Positions 40,954-50,344 of a stretch of DNA of 64,000 nt are shown piece by piece. Within the stretch, counting starts at the first letter, position 1. Every line of letters begins with the position of its first letter. Location: NCBI GenBank assembly GCA_964370445.1, contig CAYJJK010000001.1, positions 1 through 64,000 on the forward strand. Direction: 5' to 3'. The notes beneath the pieces were generated by a model. That model worked only from the letters and a program-made list of their open reading frames with translations, did not search any database and had not been told where the DNA came from. Source of the DNA: JAAYCI01 sp964370445. Lineage in GTDB: Bacteria; Bacillota; Clostridia; Oscillospirales; Ruminococcaceae. Both the position numbers and the translations under genes were made by a program.

Positions 40954-42033
40954 CTATACAATGGCATAAAGCACAGTATCGTCTTTCCATGTTGTATAAT
41001 GCCGCAAATAAAAGCAGTAATCCGGCATGATACTGTGGAGATAGTCCATAAGTTCTAGGATATCTTGCGGTTTGTGATAAACGGAAATGGCCAGTTTTGG
41101 CCTTGTTTTAGCGATAATACCACGGGCACCCTTCAGCGCCTCGAGTTCTGCGCCTTCAATATCCATTTTGATATAGGTGGGATACTCACAAACAGGGCTG
41201 TTTTCAAAAATATTATCGAGACTATCCACCTTAATTTCACAGGTTCCTTTTTCGTTTATGGTGCTGCCAACATTTAAATTATCTAAAAATTTCAGTGTAT
41301 CATGTTTGTGCCAAAGGCCAATGTCGTGCAAACAGGTGTTTTTTATGGGCTCTGCTTTTAGATTCGTCTTTAAGTTCTGAAAGTTTTGCACGTCCGGCTC
41401 AAATAAGTGGATTTTTTTATAGGTTTTGCCCAAAAGTGCCATTTTTTTTGCAAAACAACGCGTTGTTTCACCTTCGAAGGCCCCCACATCTGCAAATATT
41501 TCTCCCTCACTAAGCAAAATTGTTTCATCAAAATAAGTGTCTTCATCAATAACCACCGCCGGAAAAATATTTTTTGAAGGGATGTGGTGCTCTCTCAAAA
41601 AGTTTTGAATCTCTTCAAACCCCGGAATGGCGCAAATGAAAACGATTTCGTTTTGATAGTTTTGCACAAGCTGGCTGGGACTGACGACCGAAACCCCTTG
41701 AACGGTTTTGGTGTGTTGATGGTTTCTGTCGCAAAACACAAGTTTGTCTTTGTAGTCGTGCAAAATGTGCAACATCGTAGCGCCGATGCTGCCCGCACCG
41801 TATAGCACAATGCCATCGGCCTTTTGTGCGGCCAACTTATATTGTGCCAAGGTATCTTGAATGGACTTTGAGGCATATGCCACCAATCTATTGATAGAAG
41901 ATTGGCTTTCTGTGGCACTAAAATCCACTCGTACTTTGAAAATTTCTCTCGAAAGTTCGTCTTGCAACAAAGCATAAAGTTGCTGTGTCTTTTTAAAAAA
42001 ATCTGCATAAGCAAAATCTGCTTTTATATCCAT
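40954..42033 (-). CDS. FkbM-family methyltransferase with N-terminal Rossmann-like domain (paralogue)
   Basis: 359 residues with the same architecture as the product of 37611-38690: an N-terminal domain with GIVLYGAGSIGATMLHILHD, then the FkbM domain (EIFADVGAFEGETTRCFAKK; KIHLFEPDVQNFQNL; TYIKMDIEGAELEALKGARG). The two N-terminal thirds differ more than the catalytic halves, as expected if they recognise different sugars. It lies between the rfbG remnant and neuB. Confidence 0.85.
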   Translation of the reverse strand: MDIKADFAYADFFKKTQQLYALLQDELSREIFKVRVDFSATESQSSINRLVAYASKSIQDTLAQYKLAAQKADGIVLYGAGSIGATMLHILHDYKDKLVFCDRNHQHTKTVQGVSVVSPSQLVQNYQNEIVFICAIPGFEEIQNFLREHHIPSKNIFPAVVIDEDTYFDETILLSEGEIFADVGAFEGETTRCFAKKMALLGKTYKKIHLFEPDVQNFQNLKTNLKAEPIKNTCLHDIGLWHKHDTLKFLDNLNVGSTINEKGTCEIKVDSLDNIFENSPVCEYPTYIKMDIEGAELEALKGARGIIAKTRPKLAISVYHKPQDILELMDYLHSIMPDYCFYLRHYTTWKDDTVLYAIV

Positions 42034-42061
42034 TCATACACTCCTTACCAAAGTTATTGCG

Positions 42062-42925
42062 CTATTTTCTGCGCAACTTTTCTTTCACAGGCACTTCTTC
42101 TGCCAGACATTCTATTTTTCCACCTCCCATAGCAGCCTCAATTCGCCGTGCGGCCTCTACCAAAGTTTTCATTTCCCACGGCTCAATAGACGCTTTTTGG
42201 TCAGAACCCCACATCTCTCTATCCAGCGTGATGTGGCGCTCTACCGCCACAGCGCCCAAGGCCACAGCCGCGATGCTGATGTCAACGCCACTTTCGTGCC
42301 CTGAATATCCGATGCAGAGATCCGGAAATTTTTCTTTTAAAGTGGCCATTGCCCTTAAATTCACATGCTCGTCTTTTGCGGGGTAGGTGCTCACAGTATG
42401 CAAAAGAAGCAATGGTGCCCCCTCTAAAACAGCAACTGCGTGCTCAATTTCTGCCTCTGTGCTCATACCAACCGAAAGCAAAATAGGCTTTTTTGTGGCT
42501 TTAATATGTTGTAGCAATCCATCGTCCGTTAGCGAGGCCGAGGCCAATTTATAGCAAGGGGGTTGAAACTGCTCTAAAAAATCCACAGAATCTTCATCCC
42601 AAGGGGAGGCAAACCACGTGATGGATAGTTCTTTGCAATAAGCGTCTATTTCCTCATACGCTGTAAAAGAAAACTCAAGCCCTCTTTTTAAATCTCCGTT
42701 TGTGGCGCCAAACGGGTTTTCTCGCGGTTTTGCAAGCTCCTCTTGCGTGTACACCACGTCCACCGTTCTCTTTTGAAACTTCACTGCATCACAGCCCGCG
42801 TCTTTTGCCGCTTTTATCAGCTGTTTTGCAATGCCTAAATCCCCATTGTGATTGATGCCGATTTCGGCGATGATGTAGCAGGAGCACCCTTCCCCCACTT
42901 TTGTGCCATTGATTACAATACTCAT
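42062..42925 (-). CDS. NeuB-family sialic-acid-like synthase lacking the SAF domain
   Basis: 287 residues covering only the TIM barrel: CYIIAEIGINHNGDLGIAKQ, GCDAVKFQKRT, ITWFASPWDEDSVDFL, YKLASASL, KPILLSVGMSTEAEIEHAV, LLLLHTVSTYPAK, LCIGYSGHESGVDISIAAVA, and VERHITLDREMWGSDQKASI. Members of this family condense PEP with an aldose (or aldose phosphate) to give a nonulosonate. The usual 340-350 residue enzymes end with an antifreeze-like SAF domain that caps the partner's active site; here the chain stops right after the barrel (EVPVKEKLRRK). Not a truncation artefact, since the stop is clean and the next gene follows. The product could be a Kdo- or sialic-acid-like sugar. Confidence 0.87.
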   Translation of the reverse strand: MSIVINGTKVGEGCSCYIIAEIGINHNGDLGIAKQLIKAAKDAGCDAVKFQKRTVDVVYTQEELAKPRENPFGATNGDLKRGLEFSFTAYEEIDAYCKELSITWFASPWDEDSVDFLEQFQPPCYKLASASLTDDGLLQHIKATKKPILLSVGMSTEAEIEHAVAVLEGAPLLLLHTVSTYPAKDEHVNLRAMATLKEKFPDLCIGYSGHESGVDISIAAVALGAVAVERHITLDREMWGSDQKASIEPWEMKTLVEAARRIEAAMGGGKIECLAEEVPVKEKLRRK

Positions 42926-42962
42926 CTATCTTCGCCCTCTTTTCTTGTTTTTTTGCAAAATT

Positions 42963-44753
42963 TTAATCTTTTATCCGCATGGCTTCATCCAGTTCTTCTT
43001 TTGATAAAAAAGGAAACAAATCTTCTAGTGCTGAACTTTGCAAATTGCCGTTTTCTAAAACCTTACTTTGTGAGCGTGGCGACACAATGCAAAACGGGTC
43101 CACATGCACATCGCACACAAACGGCCCATTTTTTGCAAATGCGGCTTGCACCGTATCCTCTAACTTCTCCGGCAAAAAAACCTCATTGCTTTCAATACCA
43201 TAGGCCTTTGCTAATGCGGCCATATTGGGCAAAAACAGGCCTGTATCAGCATTGCTGGCGCAGTATCTTCCTTCAAAATGGTTGCGCTGCATATTGCGAA
43301 TGGATGAATATCCCGCATTGTTCACCACAAAAATTTTAATGGGCAAACCCCGCCCCGCAATCACGGCAAGCTCTTGAACATTCAGCTGTAGACCACCGTC
43401 TCCGGCAATGGTCACCACTTCTTTGCCAAGGGCAAAATAGGCACCAATGGCCGCCGGCAATTCATAGCCCATAGAGCCAAGCCCGTGATTTGAACGCACG
43501 GCTTGCCCCTCTTTCACACAAAGCGCCTGATAGCATATCTCGGCCACCGTGCCCGCACTGGCCGGCACAACCACGGTTTCAAGAGGTGCATTTTTGCAAA
43601 TGCTTGCCACGAGTTCATACGTTGAAATTTCGTCTTTTGGCACCTTTCCGTTTGCATTTTCCGGTTTTGGATTTAAAGGGTATTTCGCCCGCAAGTCTCT
43701 TATTTGGGCTTTCCACCCATCAAATGAAGGCACTTTTGTTTGCGATACACTCAGTTGCCCAAGAAAAGCTTGTATAAACACTTTAACATCCCCCACAACG
43801 GCCAATTCTAGCGGAATTTGCAATTTATTTATTTCCGCCTCATCAATGTCCACCACAATTTTTTTGGCGTCCACAGCCCATTTACTTCTGTCAAAGCCGG
43901 TGACGGAAAAATCTAATTTACAGCCAAGACAAAGCAATAAATCTGCCTTTTGCATGGCAAAATTGGCCGAACGCTCGCCCAGTGTGCCGCTTTTGCCTGC
44001 ATAGAGAGGATGCGCGTTTGGCACAAGGTCACAGGCCTTCCATGTGGGAATTACAGGAATGCCTAGCTCTGCCAAAAATGCCGAAAATTCTTCTTCCGCC
44101 CCACGCAAACCATTTCCTGCCAAAATTATCGGCCTTTTTGCCTTTGTAATTAATGAAAACGCTGTGGCCGCTTCTTGCGAAAACGATGGCTGCCTAGGAG
44201 AATTTGCAACAAACCCACGCAAGGTTTCCGGCTGAATGTCACTTCCTTGAATGTCCAGTGGAATGTCCACCCACACGGGGCCTTTGCGGCCACAGTGAGC
44301 CTCGTACCAGGCCTTTTCCAAACAGTAGCGAATGTCATTTTTGTCTTGCACCATCACGGCATACTTTGTGATGCTTTTTACAATGGAAACAATATCCGCC
44401 TCTTGAGAGCCGTGTGAGCGAACGCCAAAATTGGCTTTCAAGTCGCTTGTTTTCACTTGGCCGGACAAGAAAAAACAAGGGATACTGTCCACATAGGCCG
44501 AAAGCACCCCCGTTATAGCATTCGTGCCCCCGGGCCCTGTTGTAAAAAGCGCCACGCCGGTGCTTTGCTTTGTAAAAGCATAACTTTCTGCTGCAATGGC
44601 GGCACTTTGCTCATGCAAAAGGTTGACGTTTTGTATTTTTTTACTTTGCGCCAAAGAATCCACAAGGTGCATGCACCCACCACCCGGCACAAAAAAAAGA
44701 TGCTCTATATCCTTTTCCTCTAAAAACTGTATCACATAATCCGATAGCTTCAT
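42963..44753 (-). CDS. TPP-dependent acetolactate-synthase-like enzyme (YerE-like candidate)
   Basis: 596 residues from ATG 44753; the longer ORF overlaps rfbH in a basic, implausible leader. Three-domain POX/AHAS fold: the catalytic Glu in NLLHEQSAAIAAESYAFTKQ (about 50), FTTGPGGTNAITGVLSAYVD, central domain RPIILAGNGLRGAEEEFSAF, and the TPP site GDGGLQLNVQELAVIAGRGL then NNAGYSSIRNMQRNHFEGR. Not a housekeeping IlvB, judging by its place directly behind RfbH, RfbG and RfbF. In yersiniose A synthesis YerE, a TPP enzyme of this class, adds a two-carbon unit from pyruvate to CDP-4-keto-3,6-dideoxyglucose, exactly what RfbF/G/H would supply. That function is inferred from family and gene order. 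Confidence 0.82.
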   Translation of the reverse strand: MKLSDYVIQFLEEKDIEHLFFVPGGGCMHLVDSLAQSKKIQNVNLLHEQSAAIAAESYAFTKQSTGVALFTTGPGGTNAITGVLSAYVDSIPCFFLSGQVKTSDLKANFGVRSHGSQEADIVSIVKSITKYAVMVQDKNDIRYCLEKAWYEAHCGRKGPVWVDIPLDIQGSDIQPETLRGFVANSPRQPSFSQEAATAFSLITKAKRPIILAGNGLRGAEEEFSAFLAELGIPVIPTWKACDLVPNAHPLYAGKSGTLGERSANFAMQKADLLLCLGCKLDFSVTGFDRSKWAVDAKKIVVDIDEAEINKLQIPLELAVVGDVKVFIQAFLGQLSVSQTKVPSFDGWKAQIRDLRAKYPLNPKPENANGKVPKDEISTYELVASICKNAPLETVVVPASAGTVAEICYQALCVKEGQAVRSNHGLGSMGYELPAAIGAYFALGKEVVTIAGDGGLQLNVQELAVIAGRGLPIKIFVVNNAGYSSIRNMQRNHFEGRYCASNADTGLFLPNMAALAKAYGIESNEVFLPEKLEDTVQAAFAKNGPFVCDVHVDPFCIVSPRSQSKVLENGNLQSSALEDLFPFLSKEELDEAMRIKD

Positions 44754-44773
44754 CTTGCTTTCCTGCTTTGCTT

Positions 44774-46114
44774 TTATTTTGCACGTGCAAGGGCACACAC
44801 GGTTTCGGCCATGTGGTCTATCATTTTTTCGTCCATGCCGGGATACACCCCCAGCCAAAAGCTTCTTTTCATCACGATATCGGTGTTTTTTAAATCACCC
44901 ACCACGCGGTATCCCTGCCCTGTTTTTCTCATTTTGTCAAAACAAGGCTGTTTTGTCAGATTTCCTGCAAACAACATTCTGGTTTGAATGTTGTTTTTTT
45001 CTAAGCCTTGCACCAAAACATCGCGCAGGCCGTCTTGTTTGCAAGTAAGCATAAAGCCAAACCAGCAGGGGTTTGCTGCCGGCTCTTTTTTAGGCAAAAT
45101 CAAAAGTTCTTCAAGCGGTGCCAGTTTTTCGTAAAGTCGGTTGAAATTTTGTCTTCTGGCCGCGGCAAATGCCGAAAATTTTTTCAGCTGCTCCACTCCG
45201 ATGGCCGCTTGCATATCGGTGGCTTTTAAATTGTATCCAAAATGAGAGTAAATATACTTGTGGTCATAGCCTTTTGGCATGTCTCCGTCTTGCCTATCGA
45301 AGCGGTGCTTGCAAAGGTCATCCATACCAGACGGGCATACACAGTCCCTCCCCCAGTCTCGCAGAGAGCGTATAATGGCATGCAAACGTGGGTTGTTTGT
45401 ATACACAGCGCCGCCCTCACCCATGGTGATGTGATGTGGAGGATAAAAGCTGGAGGTGCCGATATCCCCCACCGTGCCCGTATATCTTGCAGTACCGTTT
45501 AGGGTATATTGAGAGCCCAGCGCGTCGCAATTGTCTTCAATGAGCCATAAATTGTGTTTTTCACAAAACGCTTTTACAGCCTGTAACGAAAACGGATTAC
45601 CAAGTGTATGGGCAACCATCACGGCCTTTGTTTTGCTCGACAGCGCCTCTTCCATCTGTTTTGTGTCTATGTTATATTCCGGAATGGTAATGTCTACAAA
45701 CACCGGCACCGCCCCATACTGCAAAATGGGTGCCACGGTTGTGGGAAAGCCCGCCGCCACGGTGATAACCTCATCCCCGCGGCTAATGGCTCTTTCTTGC
45801 AGCTGTTCGCTGGTCAGTGCCATAAAGGCAAGCAAATTGGCAGACGAGCCGGAATTGACAAGCGAGCAGTGCCGTGTTTGAAACATCTCACAAAATAGCT
45901 CTTCAAACGCATCGGTATAACGCCCGGCGGTAAGCCAAAACTCCAACGAGCTCTCCACTAAGGCCATAAGTTCCTCTTTGCCATACACACGGCCGGCATA
46001 AGGAATTCTGTCTCCCTTTTCAAAAAAATGCCTTCTATGATAGTTATCGGCATATTCGGCCACAAGTTTAAGTATTTTTTTTCTGTCAGAAAACTCTTGA
46101 TCATTCCGTTCCAT
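44774..46114 (-). CDS. rfbH: CDP-4-keto-6-deoxyglucose-3-dehydrase E1 (RfbH/DdhC)
   Basis: 446 residues. A DegT-like fold in which the PLP lysine is replaced by histidine: SSFYPPHHITMGEGGAVYTN. The [2Fe-2S] ligands appear as RDCVCPSGMDDLC, and the N-terminus shows RIPYAGRVYGKEELMALVES. These three traits distinguish the PMP/iron-sulphur enzyme E1 from ordinary aminotransferases. It removes the C3 hydroxyl of CDP-4-keto-6-deoxyglucose. Its reductase partner (DdhD/E3) is not in the window. Stop codon 20 bp from the TPP enzyme start. Confidence 0.95.
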   Translation of the reverse strand: MERNDQEFSDRKKILKLVAEYADNYHRRHFFEKGDRIPYAGRVYGKEELMALVESSLEFWLTAGRYTDAFEELFCEMFQTRHCSLVNSGSSANLLAFMALTSEQLQERAISRGDEVITVAAGFPTTVAPILQYGAVPVFVDITIPEYNIDTKQMEEALSSKTKAVMVAHTLGNPFSLQAVKAFCEKHNLWLIEDNCDALGSQYTLNGTARYTGTVGDIGTSSFYPPHHITMGEGGAVYTNNPRLHAIIRSLRDWGRDCVCPSGMDDLCKHRFDRQDGDMPKGYDHKYIYSHFGYNLKATDMQAAIGVEQLKKFSAFAAARRQNFNRLYEKLAPLEELLILPKKEPAANPCWFGFMLTCKQDGLRDVLVQGLEKNNIQTRMLFAGNLTKQPCFDKMRKTGQGYRVVGDLKNTDIVMKRSFWLGVYPGMDEKMIDHMAETVCALARAK

Positions 46115-46186
46115 AAAAATACTCCTAGGTTTGTTTTTTTTAATAAAAAGAGACCTCGGCAGATGAGAAAAAATTGAATAACCAAC

Positions 46187-47257
46187 CTAAAGAGACAACA
46201 CATGTGCCATTTGCTCTTGCATACAGTGCAGTGCATCTCCGCCGTCACGGTGGCACTTTGTCCACTCCACCGTAAGGCGCACAGCTTCTTTGGCACTCAA
46301 TATTGGCGTATAGCCAAGCTTCTCTTCTGCTTTTTTTGCATTTAAATACAAAAGCGATGCTTCGTGCACACTACAAGCCGAGGGTTCTTTCGCTTGCCAA
46401 GTGAGCCCTTCGCCCCAAAAAGCACAAAATAGCTCTACAAGTTCTTTTGTAGAAAGACAGTCTTTTTCTTTGGGGCCAATGTTATAGGCCCCAGCAAGCG
46501 AGGGTGTTTCGCACTGTTTTTTAGCTAAAACGGCATAGGCCAACAGAGGATCCAACACGTGTTGATAGGGACGCACCGAATACGGATTGCGCACTAAAAT
46601 CGTTTTGTTCAAAAGGGCACTGCGCACACAATCGGGCAAAATACGATCTTTTGCCATGTCTCCGCCACCGATTACATTGCCCGCACGTGCAGTGGAAAGG
46701 ACCATCCGCCCATCAGCAAAAAAACTACGCCGATAACTGCTTGTCATCAATTCGCTACACGATTTACTATTGGCATATGGTTCCCAACCGTCCAAACGGT
46801 CACCTTCCACAAATCCTGTCGATTGTTCGGTGTTTTCATACACCTTATCTGTGGTGACATTGACAAAACTGCGCACCGTTTCGCTACAGCGCAAAGCCTC
46901 TAAAAGATAAAGCGTACCCATCACATTGGTTTCATATGTAAGAACAGGATTTTTATAGGACTCCCGCACTAGGGGCTGTGCCGCAAGATGAAACACAATT
47001 TCCGCGCGACTTTGCCGCAGTGCCTCACAAAGGCCTTGTAAATCGCGCACATCTCCATGTAAAGAACGCACATGCTTTTCAAGGCGTAACACATCAAACA
47101 GCCCGCCCGCGTCTGCCGGCAAAGCATAGCCAGTTACATCGGCACCTAATTTTTGCAAAAAAACACAAAACCACGCGCCTTTAAAGCCCGTGTGCCCTGT
47201 GATAAACACCTTTTTTCCACTGTAGAATGCGCTTAACGCCTTTGCTGTTTGGCACAT
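46187..47257 (-). CDS. rfbG: CDP-glucose 4,6-dehydratase (RfbG/DdhB)
   Basis: 356-residue SDR: KKVFITGHTGFKGAWFCVFL (the TGxTGFKG-W form typical of RfbG), HLAAQPLVRESYKNPVLTYE, FVNVTTDKVYEN, and Y-x3-K in GWEPYANSKSCSELM. It converts CDP-glucose to CDP-4-keto-6-deoxyglucose with tightly held NAD. It lies between rfbF and rfbH in the order of the Salmonella/Yersinia 3,6-dideoxyhexose pathway. A deleted copy of its sequence is found at 40789-40905. Confidence 0.95.
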   Translation of the reverse strand: MCQTAKALSAFYSGKKVFITGHTGFKGAWFCVFLQKLGADVTGYALPADAGGLFDVLRLEKHVRSLHGDVRDLQGLCEALRQSRAEIVFHLAAQPLVRESYKNPVLTYETNVMGTLYLLEALRCSETVRSFVNVTTDKVYENTEQSTGFVEGDRLDGWEPYANSKSCSELMTSSYRRSFFADGRMVLSTARAGNVIGGGDMAKDRILPDCVRSALLNKTILVRNPYSVRPYQHVLDPLLAYAVLAKKQCETPSLAGAYNIGPKEKDCLSTKELVELFCAFWGEGLTWQAKEPSACSVHEASLLYLNAKKAEEKLGYTPILSAKEAVRLTVEWTKCHRDGGDALHCMQEQMAHVLSL

Positions 47258-47297
47258 AGCCCCTCGCCTTTCCGCTCACACTCTTTCCAAAACCATG

Positions 47298-48080
47298 CTA
47301 TTTTTCCCACACCATCCACGGTGCGTGTCCGTTATTGATGTGCCATTCGAGAGCGCTCTTGTCACGCTGGGTGTCCATGCATTGCCAAAAACCAAAATGC
47401 TTATACACACCAAGACGGCCTTCCCGTGCCACACACTCCAGTGGCTCTCTTTCAAAAATAGTGTCGTCACCCTCAATATACTCAAAAATAGACGGCTGAG
47501 CAACCATAAAACCCGCATTAATCCAGTTGCTATCTTCCACAGCCTTTTCACGAAAGCCCACCACAATATTTTTTGTGTCATCCAAATCGAGAATGCCGTA
47601 CCGCCCACCGGGACGCACCGAAGTTAAGGTGACCATATTTTCACTCGCCTCATGTTGTTTTATAAGCCCCAGTAAATCCACATTGCTGACACCATCACCG
47701 TAAGTGAGCATAAAGGGTTCATTTTCGATGTATTTTGCAATGCGACGAATACGTCCGCCCGTTTGTGTGTGCAGGCCTGTGTCCACAATTGTCACGCGCC
47801 ACGGCTCCGACACATTGTTGTGAATGACCATTTCGCCACCCTTTTGAAAATCAAATGTGATGTCGGAACCATACAAATAATAGTTTGCAAAATATTCTTT
47901 GATAATATGTCCTTTATAACCACAACAGATGATAAACTCTGAAAAACCGTAATGCGTGTAGTATTTCATGATGTGCCACAAAATAGGCTTTCCGCCTATT
48001 TCAAGCATGGGTTTTGGGCGCAAATGGCTCTCTTCAGAAATGCGCGTACCCAGGCCACCGGCCAAAATAACCACTTTCAT
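47298..48080 (-). CDS. rfbF: Glucose-1-phosphate cytidylyltransferase (RfbF/DdhA)
   Basis: 260 residues from ATG 48080 (after AAAGAGGGG; the longer ORF adds a Phe/Tyr-rich leader). Nucleotidyltransferase motif VVILAGGLGTRISEESHLRP then KPMLEIGGKPILWHIM, YGDGVSNVDL, and the RfbF-specific FAVVGFREK-like NIVVGFREKAVEDSNWINAG with FEREPLECVAREGRLGVYKH. It makes CDP-glucose from CTP and glucose-1-phosphate, the entry step of the CDP-deoxysugar branch. Confidence 0.95.
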   Translation of the reverse strand: MKVVILAGGLGTRISEESHLRPKPMLEIGGKPILWHIMKYYTHYGFSEFIICCGYKGHIIKEYFANYYLYGSDITFDFQKGGEMVIHNNVSEPWRVTIVDTGLHTQTGGRIRRIAKYIENEPFMLTYGDGVSNVDLLGLIKQHEASENMVTLTSVRPGGRYGILDLDDTKNIVVGFREKAVEDSNWINAGFMVAQPSIFEYIEGDDTIFEREPLECVAREGRLGVYKHFGFWQCMDTQRDKSALEWHINNGHAPWMVWEK

Positions 48081-48166
48081 GCAAAACCCCTCTTTTCTTT
48101 TTATAAAGCAAACAAAATATAAATATCCGTCTGCCAAATACTTGATTTTTTCATTTACACGTAGTT

Positions 48167-50278
48167 TTATACTACATACTTCGATTCCACCAGCGGAGCC
48201 ACTTTTTTGTAGGCTTCGCTTTCTTTCAGTTGCTTTACACTTGGGTCTCCTGGGGCAAATTGTGCCAAAAGGCTTTTCACCTGCACAGCAAGCCCTGCCA
48301 TTTCAGCGGGCGGAAACGCCGCAAGATGGTTTTCTGCATCAGATAAATGTGTGACAAAATGCTTCATTTGTGGCGCGGCACATACACACTCTTGCAATAA
48401 TTTCACAAAGGCCAATTCATTATTTTCTTCTAAGGCTTTTTTGCCCAACAGCAATAATAAAGCAAATTGTTGCACACTTGGCAAAGCGCCCCATTCGTTT
48501 TGATTTTTGAGAAGATCCGGATGATACAACCGTGTGCTTAACACGTCTGCCGTTTTTACAAACAAGCGGCATAGCGCATTCCACTCGTCTTTTGAATGCC
48601 CCTCTTTTTGCAACACCAATGCGCAATACTCCAGCGTAAAACGCACCTGCAGCAGGGTCTGCTCTGCTTGCAAAACACCGGCCCAAGAAAGCAGGCTGTC
48701 TGCAGTGTTGTTTTGCATGGCAAAAACGATTGCCAATTTTTGTAAAGTATCGATACCTTGTGCATAAAATTCGTTTGGAAGCGGGCAACAGCATTCAATG
48801 GCATGATATACAGCCAAAGGCGAGAGTCTTTGCCAATCCCCCACTTGTTCAAGCAAAGCTTGCATTTGAACGACATCGGTGGCTCGCACCATTTGCACAC
48901 TTAGCCCCACTTCCCCCGGAGCGGCTTCAAAAACACGCAGGGAAGTTGCTTCTTTGCCTTTGGCTAGCTCCTCTGTAAGAAGTTCGTTTATGATGCCATA
49001 GGCTTTACTTTTACTGTTTCCCTCCTCATACATGTCCAGTGTTGCAAACAAAATTGCAGCCTGTGCAGGCACCCAAGGGACAGCGGCCATAGCCAAAAGA
49101 AGGCGCATATAATACTGAAATAAATGTTCGTATTGAAAAAGTGAAGAAAGCTGAAGATTTTGCAGGTGTTTTTTTGCATCATCTTCCTTCCCGGTTTCAA
49201 AAAGACAACGCACCAAAATCAGCTTCTGGCCTAAGCGTTCTTTGAAATATACACAACTGGAAGAAGAAACAATGAAACTGCTTTTTTCGTATTCTCCCTT
49301 GTCGTACATTTGAATGGCTTTTTCGTATTGCAAGCAATAAAACAGCGCTTTTTCATACTCTTTTTTGCTCTCATAATATCGTGAGGCAAAAAAGCTAATG
49401 TCGCACAAATATAGAAAATGCGTTTCGATTTGTGGTAAAACAGATTGCAAAAAGGGAACCACCCGTTCTTCTTTCCACAAAAGCCAGCATGTAATAATGC
49501 GGCAAATCAACGCTTTTTCTACAGTATTGAAGGTTTTGCTCTTTTTGCGCTGCAAACATTGATACCCAAGCTCACAGTAGTGCTTACGGCTTTCCATATC
49601 ATGGGTAGATTCAATGAATTGCACGTAGAGAAGCGGATCATCTTCTTCGCCGTTGGCCAGTTTTTGTTCTAGCAACTGTAGGTTGCGCTCGCACCTTGCC
49701 TTATGCGCCTGTTTCTCCTCCTTTGTGCTTTGGGCATAGCCGTCGTGGTGCAACACCACAGAAGGCAAACGTCCGCATACGGTTTTGTCAGTCAGTGGGA
49801 TGGATTCGTGAATGGTTCCATTGTATCGAAAGCCACGGTCTAAACGAAACAAGCGCATTGCTTCAAAGTCTGTGCTGTCGTTTTCTTTCATTTCTCGCGA
49901 GTTATAATTTCGCTGTGTTATATTGATAACATCGTATTTTGAAGATGAATCAGCTTTTAAAAAGATACAAAATTCTTCTATATTTTCATCCAAAAACTCA
50001 TCGGCATCCACTATCAAACACCAAGCGCCACTGCAACGATCTAAAACGGCATTGCGTGCAGCCGAAAAATTTTTTATCCATTCAAAATCAAATAAAATAT
50101 CAGCGTATTTAGCTGCGATTTCACGTGTTCCGTCACAAGATCCGGTATCGGCAATTACCAGCTCGCATGAAATGGCTTTGCGAAGCGGTGCCAAGGCGCG
50201 CAAACAGCGCTCGATAGTACGTATCTCGTTTTTTACAATCATACCAATAGAAAGCACGGGATTCTTTTGCTTTGCCAT
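48167..50278 (-). CDS. GT2-type glycosyltransferase with long helical-repeat C-terminus
   Basis: About 703 residues; first gene of the minus-strand operon. N-terminal GT-A domain: LSIGMIVKNEIRTIERCLRA, LVIADTGSCDGTREIAAKYA, NFSAARNAVLDRCSGAWCLI then VDADEFLDE, FRYNGTIHESIPL. This VKNE...DTGS...D-A-D-E pattern marks the SunS-like/TPR-linked GT2 group. Residues ~230-700 are helical and TPR-like (KKEYEKALFYCLQYEKAIQM and so on) and may mediate contacts with partner or substrate. Some members glycosylate proteins, so it may act on a surface protein rather than on the lipid-linked glycan. Confidence 0.83.
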   Translation of the reverse strand: MAKQKNPVLSIGMIVKNEIRTIERCLRALAPLRKAISCELVIADTGSCDGTREIAAKYADILFDFEWIKNFSAARNAVLDRCSGAWCLIVDADEFLDENIEEFCIFLKADSSSKYDVINITQRNYNSREMKENDSTDFEAMRLFRLDRGFRYNGTIHESIPLTDKTVCGRLPSVVLHHDGYAQSTKEEKQAHKARCERNLQLLEQKLANGEEDDPLLYVQFIESTHDMESRKHYCELGYQCLQRKKSKTFNTVEKALICRIITCWLLWKEERVVPFLQSVLPQIETHFLYLCDISFFASRYYESKKEYEKALFYCLQYEKAIQMYDKGEYEKSSFIVSSSSCVYFKERLGQKLILVRCLFETGKEDDAKKHLQNLQLSSLFQYEHLFQYYMRLLLAMAAVPWVPAQAAILFATLDMYEEGNSKSKAYGIINELLTEELAKGKEATSLRVFEAAPGEVGLSVQMVRATDVVQMQALLEQVGDWQRLSPLAVYHAIECCCPLPNEFYAQGIDTLQKLAIVFAMQNNTADSLLSWAGVLQAEQTLLQVRFTLEYCALVLQKEGHSKDEWNALCRLFVKTADVLSTRLYHPDLLKNQNEWGALPSVQQFALLLLLGKKALEENNELAFVKLLQECVCAAPQMKHFVTHLSDAENHLAAFPPAEMAGLAVQVKSLLAQFAPGDPSVKQLKESEAYKKVAPLVESKYVV

Positions 50279-50315
50279 AGTCAATGTTTCCCTTCATTGT
50301 TATTTTTTCTATTCT

Positions 50316-50344
50316 AGTATACCTATTTTTTGCAAACAAGGCAA
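50316..50344 (-). promoter_or_regulatory. Promoter of the minus-strand glycan operon
   Basis: On the minus strand TTGCCT (344-339 of 50.0 kb) is followed after 17 nt by TATACT (50321-50316), 38 bp before the ATG at 50278. From here nearly 14.4 kb of closely packed minus-strand genes run to 35898 without an obvious internal terminator. Confidence 0.65.
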
